Source of the DNA: Moringa oleifera
Taxonomy: Eukaryota > Streptophyta > Magnoliopsida > Brassicales > Moringaceae
DNA length: 64,000 nt
Assembly (NCBI GenBank): GCA_021397835.1
Contig: JAJFZO010000863.1
Coordinates: 930,001-994,000 of the forward strand
Direction of reading: 5' to 3'
Below the pieces are notes generated by a model, which worked only from the letters and a program-made list of their open reading frames with translations, was not told the origin of the DNA and made no database searches. Below, in pieces: positions 25,641 to 38,140 of this stretch (position 1 is its first letter; every line of letters starts with the position of its first letter). A program made the translations under genes and the position numbers.

Positions 25641-27604
25641 AAAAGAAAACCCATTTATTATGAATGTTTATTATGTATGTAATACATATCATGTAAAGCA
25701 ATGTTATTGTAAAAATAAGATAAGAAACAAGGTGCCCACTAGACTGAAAGGCCTTAGGTAAAGCGAAGATTATTTCTTTTAAACATATGGTACATTGATA
25801 GATTAGTAAAGAATTAATAACCTGAAATAATGGTAACTGTGCAGAAAGAGTAGTAGCTTCTATTTGAAGGGTTTTAACTTTTTTTTCAAGTTCTATTAAT
25901 ATGTAACAAGCTTTCCTTTCCTTCGAATGAGCAATGACTATTGATTTGCAATTATCTTGCATGATGAACCATATCATTTGTGAGAAAAAAAAAACCTTTA
26001 TTACTAGCACAATAAAATACTAAAATGGTTCCACTTTAATTAAAGTACCGGAGTATCAATAAACTTTTTCTCTCAATGATTATTTTCCTATTATTGGTTT
26101 GTCTTTACTTCAACTAAAAGTAATCCCTAATATATCAAGTACAGTGTGTTAACAAGATATACTAGTTATCAATTATCCAAAAAATTTACAAAACTAATAT
26201 TTTCTACCATGATTTACTTAGAGTTTTTAGTATCATAATGGAAACTAAACTGGAATTCAAAATGTCAAAAAAAATTCCTTAAGACATGCAAACTATTTGA
26301 CAAATCAATAAAAACATAGTCATAATAGAAATTGAATTAAAGTTATAGAATTCCTCAAGGAAATATTAGCAGTCTTTTCTGGTAAGCAACATAAATTACA
26401 CTATATAAAGAGTCAAGGATTCAGTTCATGTACTAAATGTTAGTCCAATGATTATTGCAAAACTAAACTAAGCCTGCTCTGCTAGTTTAATTATTTTCAA
26501 CTAAATAATTAATAGTTGTAGGGTCACTAAGCTAAATTACAGAGATGTAAGAGGCACATCATTTACTATAAACCAGTAACCAAACTTTATTAAACTATGG
26601 ATAACAAGCATTAATAACCATCGATCTTTGATTCAAACAAAAATAAAGCAAAATTACTTCAACAGGATATATTCTAACAAGTTACAGCTTGAAATAATGA
26701 CTCTATCCAAACCAAAATGTGCAATTTACTTGATATATCTCAAGGTAGGTGGTGATTGCATTCCAAGAATATAAACAGTAACATCAATTTTTAAATTCAC
26801 AGAGAATATGTTCCAGTAAAAATTTTCTCCCTTGATTTACTTACAATTTTTAGTATCACAAGGGTAACAAATATGGGTATCATCCGATAATGCACAATGC
26901 CAAGAGAAGAAAATTTTAAAACAAAACTGAGTAAAAAATTGCAAGACTCGACAAAAAAATCTCTCTTTCTCCCTTACAATAAGGGATGAAGGTTTGATTA
27001 CTTTTACATACCATTTTTTTTACTTTAATGGTATCATTCGACAGTGCACGAAGTCTATTTCACAAAATTTCTTGAAAGAACGAAATTTTACATCGATCAT
27101 ATGACATTGAAAGAGAGAAATTTCTATTTCAAAGAATGGTGTTTTCGTGGGAGAGTGAGAAAAAACATTGCCAATATGTAGGTAAAGATCTTTAAGTATT
27201 ACAGTACATCATGTATACTGTTTAAATTCTATTACTGCTAAAATTATTGCATAAGATTTCCATTGATCGAATGGTAATGTCTCATAAGGTTGACTAAGAG
27301 AGCTTGGGTTTAAGTCGGCACTCTAGCTTTTTTCTTAACATAATTCAAACATATCTTTTATTAAACAAACAACACAATTAACTAAAATTAATTGTAGACC
27401 AAATGGTTTTTAAATGTGATATAGTTTTCAATAGGACTTGGGTTTGAATTCTTTGGTTTGCATTTTTAGTCAAGTATTTAAATTAAAAATAAAATTACAA
27501 AAAAAAATCACATATTTCCTTTGGATTTGATGGCAATGACATTTATTAATACCTTTTGGAAAGATTGGGTTCGAGTCTCCATCGTAATTTTTTTTTCTAA
27601 TTAA
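25641..27604. other. CACTA-A 5' leader region
   Basis: About 2 kb between the promoter terminus and the transposase start. It has no recognisable protein domain, although an upstream frame at 25591-26010 (minus) is open. Collinear sequence of nearly identical length precedes the transposase of element B (29770-31720). Two stretches with a GGTTCGAGTC-like or GGGTTTAAGTC motif (about 27565 and 27300) resemble a tRNA B box but lack any cloverleaf. Confidence 0.7.
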
Positions 27605-27752
27605 AAATTTTTTATGACGATCCCTCAGAACCGTCATGTATGTTATGTTTTCTATGATAGTCTTTCAAGACAATCATGTATTCGATTTTTTAATGATGTT
27701 CATAAAAGATCGTCACAAAATACTGTCATTAAAAACAGTTTTTCTTGTAGTG

Positions 27753-27988
27753 ATGATAAAGGTTTTCATCCTTTTATCTAACTTTGTTTAAATCCCTAAT
27801 AAACATAATAAAAAACAAAATGTTACTTAGTGATCTTATTTATGTCTCTAAATGTTATAATGCATCGAACAACTAATAAAGTACAACATCTAAAACTCAA
27901 TCAACTAATAAAGTATGAGAATTCTTTATTTGTCAATTTAAAGAAATAAAAAAGACAATGATAGGAATTCTATCCTCAATTAGGTTTC
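27753..27988. repeat. Tandem array, middle part
   Basis: Array sequence resumes immediately after CACTA-A. The TATG...AACAACTAATAAAGTA landmark at 27841 lies 369 bp from the previous one once the 10,071-bp insertion (element plus duplication) is removed. Confidence 0.85.
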
Positions 27989-28620
27989 TTTATTATTATT
28001 ATTTTATTGCAAAGTGAAAATAATAAAACAAAGAAATTACACTAGCTACCCCTTAGGAAGGTGACACTCCATTTATCAGCTTAAAAAAAAAAAAAGACAT
28101 ACCATCAAAGGAGGTTTTCTTAAAATCTCATAATCCAAACCCAAATCACATCCAAGCTTTGCTAAGGCATTCGCATAAAAGTTCGTTCACACAAAGTATT
28201 ATCAATAACACAACTCTAGCTCTTATCCATTAGTTCCTTTATATCTCCATTCAAACAGCCTTAAAGGGTGTATAGTAGCATCAACTCTATATATACTATC
28301 AATAACAACCCTTAGATCAAGTTCACAAATGGCATCTCAAAAACCTTTCTCTCATGCTAATGAAAAACCAATTGCAAGACTTATAATTTTATCATTATAT
28401 TAGATGAAATATCCAATAAACTTCAAACCCAACCAACCACTGTCCTTGTTCATTTCAATTTAGACCACACCTGATACATTAAGATTATCACGTGTTAAAC
28501 CATCAATGTTTGCCTTCATAACTCTTACTAATTTGGTCTTCACCAATAGTATGAACCTTTATGCTTTAATAATATGACTCCCTTTAACCAAATACATGCA
28601 ATTCCTATTTTGGTTTCTTC
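27989..28620 (-). pseudogene. LINE fragment with RNase H, 632 bp, 5'-truncated, with target duplication
   Basis: The minus strand carries a decayed RNase H. It begins MKANIDGLTRDNL, then SGVV and NKDSGWLG. Next is AIGFSLA, a stop, EKGF, a stop, then DAICELDLRVVIDS. It ends FYANALAKLGCDLGLDYEIL, equivalent to the terminal ..ADALAKLG.. motif of plant LINEs. The 3' end on this strand is an AATAATAATAA-type tail at about 27989-28005. The 10-mer ATTAGGTTTC flanks the insert at 27979-27988 and 28621-28630, as expected for target-primed integration. It sits within an array monomer, whose sequence continues after the right-hand duplication. Confidence 0.8.
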
Positions 28621-28990
28621 ATTAGGTTTCCTCATTTTTGTGAATTTCAATCTAATATTTTGGTGAATATATTAATGTTCTCATTACAAGATGAAGATTA
28701 GATTAATTTTTGCAAAATAAAGATGACCATAAGAAAGGTTTTCTCATCTATCTATTGCCTTGTTTACATAATAGACAGAACAAAAAATTAGACGTTTCTA
28801 TGTGTTCTTATTTATGCATCTTGACGATATAATGCACTGAACAACTAATAAAATATGATCTCAAGAACTCAATCAACTAATAAAATGTGAAGGTTCATCG
28901 TTTATTCATTTCAACGAATAAATAACAAGAACAACTAATAAAAAATAATCTATAAACCTCAATCAATATGTACAAATAAAGAAAAATGAC
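28621..28990. repeat. Tandem array, right part
   Basis: A further monomer with the CAAGATGAAGATTAGATTAAT landmark (about 28684) and the TATGCATCTTGAC...AACAACTAATAAAATATG landmark (28813). The array ends near 28990, just downstream of the F-box pseudogene's 3' end. Confidence 0.8.
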
Positions 28991-29604
28991 CTGTAATGAT
29001 CATTTTATAAGATAATAAGGGATAGAATTCTAGTAATGCAGCAAAGAAAAAAATTAAAAAAATTAAACAAGAAATTAATTAAAAAAATACTAAGCCAATA
29101 AAAAAACATAAAGATGTCATAGCTTGACATAATATCATCATATACAACCAATATATATCTGTAAGTATAACATATTAAACAAACATTAGTCCCCACTTCG
29201 AGACTATTCTCAAAAACTAGAGATAACACACCACAAACATAAACACGACTAGCTGTATAGCTAATTCAAGAGTGAGAGCCAACATTCAAAGGTTCCGCTC
29301 TAACTTCCAGGTTTGAGGTCGATGGAGAAATTGTGGATGACTTAGGCAGTGAGAGTAACCTCATTGCTGCTTGCTTCTTCCTTGATATGAAAAGGGTCAC
29401 ATTAAATAGTAATTTTCTCCATTTTTATGGCTTTTGTCACTAGATACTTGCCAAGCTCCAGTTCAAGCATTTTTCCCTTTAAATCCTTTTATTGTCACTT
29501 GCTTCAGACTGAAGGTGACACAATCACATAGCTCTTTTTTGTCCCAGAACATACACTTAGGACATGGCAAAGGGTTAGTAGCACTACAAGAAAAATTATT
29601 TTTA

Positions 29605-29770
29605 ATGACAGTATTTTATGATGGTCTTTCATGAACGTCATTAAAAAATCGAATACATAACGGTCTTGAAAGATCATCATAAAAAACATAACATACATGA
29701 TGGTCTTAAGAGACCGTCACAAAAAATGTAGTATACATGATAGTTCTGAAGGACCATCTTAAAAAATCTG
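29605..29770. repeat. CACTA-B promoter-end subterminal repeats
   Basis: Repeated TTATGATGGTCTTTCATGAA, CGGTCTTGAAAGATCATCAT and GGTCTTAAGAGACCGTCA blocks form successive imperfect hairpins. The repeat core is the ATGAYGGTC motif also seen at both ends of element A. Confidence 0.8.
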
Positions 29771-31719
29771 TAATTAGAAAAAAAAATTATGATGGAGACT
29801 CGAACCCAATCTCTCTAAGAGAGATTGATAAATGTCATTGCCATCCATCCAAAAAGAAACATGTGATATGTTTTTTTATGATTTTATCCTTAATTTAAAT
29901 AATTGATTGAAAATGCAAACCATTTGATCTACAAATTGATTTTAGTTTGTTATATTGTTTAATAAAAGATATGTTTGAATTAGTTTGAGAAAAAAAGCCT
30001 TGGGGCCGACTTGAACCCAAGCTCTCTTAGTCAACTTCATGAGACTTTAACACTCGGTCAATGGTAATCTTATGCAATAATTTTAACAATACTAGACTTT
30101 AGACAGTATACATGATGTACTGTAATACTTAAAGATCTTCATTCACGCATTGGCAGTGTTCTTCCTTACTCTCCCATGAAAACACCATTCTTTGAAATAG
30201 AAATTTCTCTCTTTCAACGTCATATGATTGATGCAAAGCTTTGTTCTTTCAAGAAATTTTGTAAAATAGGCTTCGTGCACTATCAGATGATACCATTAAA
30301 GCAAGAAAAATGGTATGTAAAACTAATTAAACTTTTATCTCTCATTGTAAGAGAGAAAGAGAGATTTCTTTTTGTCAAGTCTTGTAATTTTTTACTTAGT
30401 TTTGTTCTAAAATTTTTTTCTCTTGACTCTGTGCATTTTTGGATGATACTCATGTTTGACCCTTGTGATACTAAAAATTGTAAGTAAATCAAGAGAAAAA
30501 AATTTTATTGGAGCATGTTCTCTATGAATTTGGAAATTAATGTTACTGTTTATATTCTTGGAATGCAATCACCACCCATCTTAAGATATATCAAGTAAAT
30601 TGCACATTTTTTTCTAGATAGAGTCATTGTTTAAAGCTGTAACTTGTTAGGATGCATCCTATTGAAGTAATTTTGCTTTATTTTTGTCTGAATCAAAGAT
30701 TTTGTCCTGCTCTGTGAATGGTTGTTAATACTTATTATTGATAGTTTAACAAAGTTTGGTTACTGATTTATAGTAAATGATGTGCCTCTTACATCTCCGT
30801 AATTTAGCTTGGTGACCCTACAACTATTAATTATTTAGTTAAAAATAATTAAACTAGTAGAGCAAGCTTAGTTTGATTTTACAGTAACCATTGGACTGAC
30901 ATTTAGTACATGAACTGAATCATTGACTCTCTATATAGTGTAATCCATGTTGCTTACCAGGAAAGACTGCTAATATTTCCTTGAAGAATTCTGTAACTTT
31001 AACTTAATTTCTATTATGACTGTGTCTTTATCAATTTTTCAAACGGTTTACATGTCTTAAGTATTTTTTTGACATTTTGAATTCCAGTTTAGGTTTCACT
31101 ATGATACTAGAAACTCTAAGTAAATCGTAGTAGAACATATTAGTTTTATGAATATTTTGGATAATTGATAACTAGTTTGTCTTGTTAACACACAATACTT
31201 AATGGATTAAGGATTACTTTAGTTGAAGCAAAGACAAACCAATAATAGGAGAATAATCATTGAGAGAAAAATTTTATTGATACTCTAGTACTTCAATTAA
31301 AGTGGAACCTTTTTAGTATTTTGCCATGCGAGTAATAAAAGCTTTTTTTTTTCTCACAGATGATATGGTTCATCATGCAGGATAATGACAAATCAATAGT
31401 CAGTTAGTCGTTCAAAGAAAAAGAAAGCTTGTTACATATTAATAGAACTTGAAAGAAAAGTCAAAACCCTTCAGACAAAAGCTATTACTCTTTTTGCACA
31501 GCTAACATCATTTCGGGTTGGTAATTCCTTACTAATCTACGAATGTACGATGTGTTTAGAAAGAAATAGTCTTCACTTTGCCTAAGGCCTTTCAGTCTAG
31601 TGGGCACCTTGTTTCTTATCTTATTTTTACAATAATATTGCTTTACATGATATGTATTACATACATAATAAACATGCATAACAAGTGATTTTCTTTTATT
31701 TGTCAAAATAGGATAAAAT

Positions 31720-34700
31720 ATGGATAAATTTTGGATGCACTTGAATAGATTGTCCAAGGAGTTTTCTGATAGAGTGGATGAGTTTCTTACTTTTGCCATT
31801 TCTCATTGTGAAGATCCTACACTCATTAGATGTCCTTGTCAATTATGTGCTAATTTGACATTATTAAGCGTTAAAGAAGTAAAGTATCATTTGTTTAGTA
31901 AAAGGATTGATGAAAGGTATAAGAGATAGATTTGGTATGAAGAAGAGTATTCTTCTAGATCTTGCACAAATAAGAAATTAGTGTTTGACGAATCTCACAA
32001 CGATGTTCATATCGACAATACAATAGACATGATTAATGATGCATTTGAATATTGTCAAGATGATCCCAAATTATTTTAGAACTTACTATAAGATACAGAA
32101 AAGCCTTTATATCCTGACAATACGAAATATACTAAGTTGTTTACGTTGCTGAAATTATATAATATAAAAAGAAAGTATGAATGGTCAGATAAGAGCTTTT
32201 TTGATTTGTTAAGTTGTTTGTCTGATATGTTTCCTACTGAAAATGAAATTCCTACATCGATGTATGAAGTAAAAAAAACTATAAACACATTAAGTTTACA
32301 TTACGAGAAAATATATGCTTGCCAGAATGATTGTATACTCTATAGAAAGGAGTATAAGGATTTATCATCTTGTCCTACTTGTGGACTATCGAGATGAAAA
32401 GAAAATGGTAAGGTAAAAGACTAAATGAAAGTGATTCCCGCTACAGTTTTGTGGTACTTTCCTCCTATTCCACGGTTCAAGCGAATGTTTCAGTCACCAC
32501 AAATTAGATAACATTTAACTTGGCATACTAATAAAAGGGAAGTAGATGGGAAACTAAGACATCCTGTCGATTCACCTACTTGGAAGTTAATAGACTTTAA
32601 GTGACCAAGTTTTGCATCCGAACACAGAAATCTTCGATTGGCTATTTCTACTGATGGAATAAATCCACATAGTTCTCTTAGCACTGCATATAGTTGTTGG
32701 CCAGTGGTAATGATAATATATAATCTACCACCTTGGTTATGTATGAAATGAAAATTCATGATGTTATCCTTACTTATATTAAGGCCTCGCCAATCAGATA
32801 ATGATATTGATGTATATCTTACTCCGTTGATTGATGATTTGAAGCTTCTATGGGAGGTTGGTGTAGAAGTCTATGATTCTTACCGAAAAGAGTTGTTAAC
32901 ATTAAGAGCTGTTTTATTATGGACAATTAATGATTTTTCTGCTTATGGGAATCTTTCTGATTGTTCAGTTATGGGATATTATGCTTGCCCAATATATGGT
33001 GAAAGAACGTATACTTATAAATTACAACATGGTAAGAATAATGTATATATGGGTCACAAACAATTCCTTCCAAAAAAATCACCCATTTAGAAAGCAAAAG
33101 AAAGCATTTAATGGAGAATATGAAACTGGTTCACCTCCTTGTGCACTAAGTGCAGAAGAAATACTATAGAAAGTAAGCTATATTATTAATGTATGGGGTA
33201 AAAAAATAATTGCTAAGAGGAAAATGACACGAGGTAAAAGATTGAATGACAATATTCAAACATACTTCAATAAGAAATGCTTTTTTGACCTTGAATATTG
33301 GAAAGCTTTACATGTTCGGCACATTTTGGATGTAATGCATATTGAAAAAAATGTTTGCGAAAGCATCTATGGAACTTTACTTAATATTCTTGGAAAATCT
33401 AAAGATGAGATCAACACTCGACTAGACCTTGCAGAAATTGGCTTAAGGAAAGAGTTAACTCCTAAAGTTGTAAATAGCCATATTTATCTACCAGTTGCTT
33501 GTCACATTCTAAGCAAATCAGAAAGAATAATGTTTTGTGAGACATTATCAAACATAAAAGTTCTAGATAAGTATTCTTCAAATTCCAAAAATCTTATGTC
33601 AATAACAGATATGAAAATTCAAGGTCTTAAGTCTCACGATTGTCATGCTCTTATGCAACAACTTCTGCCATTGGTTATTCACTCAGTTTTGCCAAAACAT
33701 GTTAGATATGCAATCATGAGATTTTGTTTCTTCTTCAATGCTTTGTGTAGTAAGGTTATGGATGTTTCAAAACTAGGCAAATTACAACAAGATTTGGTGG
33801 TAACTCTTTGCTTATTTGAAAAATACTTTCCACCTTCTTTTTTTTTTATATATATATAATGGTGCATTTGACAGTGCACCTTGTTAGAGAAATGAGATTA
33901 TGTGGACCGGTATACCTTAGATGGATATATCCATTTGAATGGTTCATGAAAACTTTGAAAGGATATGTTTGTAACAATAATCGTCCTGAAGGATGTACAG
34001 TTGAATGCTACATTGCAGAAAAAGCACTTGAATTTTGTGAAGGTTATTACTCCAATATGCATCCAATTCGCAATCCATATGGAAAAGAAGATGACATCTA
34101 AGGTGAAAAGCCCTTACCTGGTGGTCACATTGTCACTGTTGATCGACAAGAATTAGAGCAAGCACATCTTTATGTATCGCTGAATTCACTTGACGTCCAA
34201 CCATATGTTGAGTATGTCTCTTCCTAATCTATGTATATTTTGATTAGAAGACATATACTTCATATATATATATATATATATATATATGCATTCATTAGAT
34301 GAGCTTAACCTTATTTCATTAACAGTGAGCATATCTAGTATGTGAAATTACAGTATTTCGGTCAATTAAAACAATCCAAATGGTTACAAAATGAGCATAC
34401 TTGGATCTTTATTTCTTGGTTTGGAGAAAAGGTACAGACCAGTTTCTTTAACATGATCATATGTCTTCTATTTATCCAATACTAAAATCTATTCGATCAA
34501 ATTTTTGTCAATAGGTTGCATCAGAAATACAAAGGCAAAATCAACCTTCCTTTTTGGTGAAATTGGTAGCACATGGACCTCGTCCTGAAGTTATAAAATA
34601 TCCTTGATATGATGTGAATGGTTATTGCTTCCATACATAGGAATGTGATAATAGTCGATCCACACAAAATAATGAAGTCACTATAGTTACAACAACAATG

Positions 34701-34900
34701 CAAATTTCAAGTGCTAAGGACAAGAATCTAGTAATTGGACAATTGTCATTTTATGGTGTTATCAAGGAAATATGGGAGCTCGATTACACATGTTTCAAAC
34801 AACATTGTTCAAATGTGATTGGGTTAAAAATAATAATGTGATTAAATTAGATAATGTTGGTCACATATTAGTTGATCTTAAATGACATGGCCATAAATCT
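31720..34900 (+). pseudogene. tnp2: CACTA-B tnp2-like transposase
   Basis: The start MDKFWMHLNRLSKEFSDRVD at 31720 leads into the transposase-associated domain (AISHCEDPTLIRCPCQLC). A linker follows (32137-32397: SFFDLLSCLSDMFPTENEIP). The Transposase_21 core runs from about 32640 (AISTDGINPHSSLSTAYS) through IDVYLTPLIDDLKLLWE, YYACPIYGERTYTY and DVMHIEKNVCESIYG. DUF4218 lies at about 33650-34100 (LPKHVRYAIMRFCFFFNAL, HLVREMRLCGPVYLRWIY) and a DUF4216-like segment at about 34530-34880. Stops occur in the linker and core, and the frame shifts around 33090 and 33850, where a T-rich/TA tract interrupts DUF4218. The copy is closely related to A but carries different lesions, so the two decayed independently. 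Minus-strand open frames here are antisense shadows. Confidence 0.87.
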
Positions 34901-35290
34901 CATTGTTTCATTTTAACTTCTCATGATAAACAAGTATTTTATGTTTCAGAACAACTAGATCTAAGACGGTCCATTGTTTGCTCTACTCCATAAAAAGACT
35001 ATAAACATAATGAGAGAAATAATGATATGGACAATATAGAAGAATATGATTCCAATATTGATGGCATACTTGAAGTCGATATAAATGATAAAATTAGTGA
35101 GGATGATGTTAACTATATACAACCCGATTGTGATGAAACTTGGATTAATGAAGCTTACAAGTAAACTTTTTAACTCCAAGGCAAAAAGGTTTGATTGTTT
35201 TATTTTTTCTTTTATGACAGTATTATTTATTGCAAAAACTAGTATCATATAATGAATTATGCTTTAACTATCTATTTGGACTATATTTTA

Positions 35291-37511
35291 TATTTATAGG
35301 ATTGCAGATATGATTAAGAAGTTGTGAGATTCGCCTAACAAATCTAGAGGACCAATAAAATTATTGAATCAAAAAAATCTAGGGACAAAGAAGGCGGTAT
35401 AGTTTAATTCAAAAGGTGTACCATATGTTGCTGAAGCTAAATCGCTTATGTTTACTCTTGGAGTTTTTGCACGTATCATGGTACCTATAACTTATAATGA
35501 CTGGCGAAAGGTTCCTGATCATTTGAAAGAAAAAATGTGAGAATACGTTTAGGTTTAACACTTTTACTCTAAATATTTAATTATACTTTTTATTAGCATA
35601 GTAACTTATCAAATTTCATTTATAAGATGCATTTGAAATTGATCATTGCATGAAAAGGTCTATCTTACAATCAATTGGCAATAAATTTAGAACATTCAAG
35701 AATATCCTCACAACAAAATATATAATGCTTTTTGTCGACAATCTTGATGCTATAGCGAGACCACCTTCGATCTACAGTTTTATTTCACAAAATGATTAGG
35801 AGAGGTTCGTTAAATCATGACTATCAGAAGATTTTAAGGTACATTTATGTAGTATTATGTTTTTTAAACAATAAATATTTCATATTTCTTCATTAACTGT
35901 AATATTGCAAAAATTGAGTGAGTAACCAAAAAAATAACAAAAATATAGCAAATATCCTCATCGATTGAATCGAGGTGAATATGCAACCTTAGAGCACAAT
36001 TTGGTAACTTTCTCACTTTTACATTCTTTGTGACGATTTTAAGATTATATTCTTTCTAATTTTTAATTTGTTACTCCATCTTTACAAAAAGCAAAACTCA
36101 AGGTAGAAGAAGAGATTGATCGTAGTGAATTATGAAAGCTAGCGCGACAAGATAAAGAAGGACATTATGCACCAGAAACGATGCCTATCATTGAAAAAAT
36201 TGTAAGTTTTTTTTTAATGAATCTTACATAAACGTTAGAAATCTTGTCTTTATAAGATTATCTGCCAAAGTTTAAAGACAATGAGCACTAAGGGAATATT
36301 ATTCAGGCAGTAAGGCAGTATGGTTTAACCAACTGGAATGCCATATGAACAAAGACACCAAAACAGAAAGTATTCTCTCTTTTTCTGGCCTACTTTTTTT
36401 CTTGGCACACTTAAAGTTAAGTTGCAATATTTTATGTTTATTACATGCAAGTCATCAATAATAGCTTATAAAACTAGAAAATTATTTTCTATGTAATTTA
36501 TACTTAATTTGGCATGGATTATTATAGGATGAGTTAATGGAGCACTCAAAAGCTGGTACCATTACATTCTCAGGCAGTGATGACATTTTAAACAAAGCTC
36601 TTGGTACTAATAAGCATACAGTTCGAGTTAGAGGAGTTGAAAAGTTTATCACTCCTTCGGTCTTTTTTTTTTCTACTCCTAATAAGGTAGCATATCTAGA
36701 AGCTTGTTTGGCTGAGGTAGAGCAGAAACTGTTATTATTGACTTAAGGAAGCATAGATACACATTCACATATTGTACAACTTGAAGGTCACAGCTCCAAT
36801 AAGATATAAAAACTCGATTCACCAATGGCTGTGAAGGATTCTTGTGATGTTTCTGATGAAGATTTGAAAATGAAGGTATTTACTTATTTATTTAATGCTA
36901 TAGACATTTTTTTTATTATTAATTATAATTAATAATATCATTTTTTTATGAATAAGGTGTTGTATGTAAATTAGCAGTGGATATACTAAAAAATATCATT
37001 GCAATGGGCACTATTATTGATGATTCTTGTGCCAATTTTGTGATTTTCGTTAATCAAATGTTCAGTCAAGATGCTCGACTACCTATTGAAAATGAGGATG
37101 AATATCTTATATTTGTTAAAGATGCATTAGGTCATCATGTAAGTTGGCCTAAAGACTTGGTTTTTACTCATATTATTAAAGAGGTATGAGACAATTTTAA
37201 TTGTGGTATATTATCTTTGTTTCTTTTCATGTTAAATTATTTTACTTTTAAAATTTATTATTGTCACATGTTTAGAAACAAAGGAAAAGAAAATCAGTAA
37301 AAAAGTGGGATCCATTTCTAAGCAAGCTCTGGAGCAGTTCGCAAAAGTAGTTTATCCATTGATGATTAATATGCGAAATGAAGTTAGAGTAAGATTTGAT
37401 GATGATGTTTTTTGCTGTCCATTTTATTGCTATTTTGGCTCAAAAGATTGCTCTATCATGATTGATAAAAAAGAACTGGGAGAAACTAACATTTGTCTGT
37501 ATATCAGATGA
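35291..37511 (+). pseudogene. CACTA-B second gene: Transposase_24-like and DUF8039-like parts, Ulp1-like part missing
   Basis: Segments in order: ADMIKKL at about 35306, MVPITYNDWRKVPDHLKEKM (about 35478-35537), and SIGNKFRTFKNILTTKYIM. Next come LARQDKEGHYAPETMPIIEK (about 36142-36200), an open exon at 36537-36746 (FSGSDDILNKALGTNKHTVR, LEACLAEVEQKLLLLT), a segment at 36977-37189 (LGHHVSWPKDLVFTHIIKEV) and one at 37305-37511. Introns are likely between these blocks. Unlike element A, the sequence then jumps directly to the 3' untranslated region (from about 37560). The protease-like C-terminus is absent. Several stops are present. Confidence 0.75.
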
Positions 37512-38140
37512 GATAGAATTTCAATATCAGTTCATTTCAATAGTAGTTTGCAAAGAATTTTGTGTTATTTGGCTTAGTTAAATTTAAGTATGATGGACTA
37601 ATTCTATTCATTGAACGCTCTGCTCATTCTATTCATGGAGCCATTTACTAATTCTATTGAATTCTTTTTCAATTCTATTGAGAATTCTGTAAATGTCATC
37701 TTTAAGAAATTGGTAAAGTAAAAAATAAGTAAAAGTATTCAAGCATGCATATGAAATAAACATGTTCATAATGAGTTAATTTTCGCACTAGCTGTTGCAT
37801 TACAAGAAGTTACACTTTTGATATCTAGATGTAGGGAACTAAAATAGAAAATTGTATTTTATGATTAATATATACCTTATGAGTTACAAGAAATTATATT
37901 TTTGACATCTAGATGCATTTTCAACCTTTTATTATGTTTGATTTTCAAGCTTTATTACAATTGCTTGTTTATTTTGATATATAAATTAATTATTTATTAA
38001 ATAAAGCTAATATAATAATGTATCTTTTTTATAACTATTGCAAGAATGACACATCTAATTCACGTCATCACTTATAATGACAATTCTTTGGTCATCATAA
38101 CGAGTATTATCCGTTATAAAAAGTTTGTTTTCTTGTAGCG
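37512..38140. other. CACTA-B 3' end with truncated subterminal region
   Basis: This matches the 3' end of element A, but it lacks about 540 bp present between roughly 17770 and 18312 in A. The junction joins AATTCAC to a TCATCACTTATAATGACA segment near 38064. Only one or two weak ATGAC-type motifs remain before the mutated terminus. Confidence 0.75.

Larger units (their letters stand above)
17685..27752 (-). mobile_element. CACTA (En/Spm-type) transposon A, 10,068 bp, with ATG target duplication
   Basis: The element starts CACTACAAGAAAA at 17685 and ends TTTTTCTTGTAGTG at 27752, the inverted CACTA terminus. The 3 bp on either side (17682-17684 and 27753-27755) are both ATG, the expected 3-bp duplication. 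Subterminal repeats of the ATGACGGTC/GACCGTCAT type lie at both ends. Transposase genes run on the minus strand, so the promoter end is at 27752. Contents in transcription order: a leader of about 2.1 kb, a tnp2-like gene at about 25615-22458, and a second gene with Transposase_24-like, DUF8039-like and Ulp1-like parts at about 22050-18870. Both genes carry stops and frameshifts. It inserted into a monomer of the tandem array; removing it restores the repeat period. Confidence 0.93.
29582..38140 (+). mobile_element. CACTA (En/Spm-type) transposon B, 8,559 bp, with TAG target duplication
   Basis: The element starts CACTACAAGAAAA at 29582 and ends TTTTCTTGTAGCG at 38140, where the expected TAGTG has become TAGCG. 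TAG lies on both sides (29579-29581 and 38141-38143). It is the same family as element A in the opposite orientation: transposase genes run on the plus strand from the 29582 end. The distance from the promoter terminus to the transposase start is almost the same in both (about 2.14 kb). B is about 1.5 kb shorter because of two deletions, one removing the Ulp1-like segment and one removing most of the 3' subterminal repeats. It disrupts the FBD exon of the F-box pseudogene. Confidence 0.92.

Noticed and set aside
27290..27580. tRNA-like B-box motifs (GGTTCGAGTC and GGGTTTAAGTC)
   Set aside because: The matching A box, acceptor stem and cloverleaf spacing are absent. The same motifs recur at the mirror positions in CACTA-B (about 29805 and 30010), so they belong to the transposon leader.
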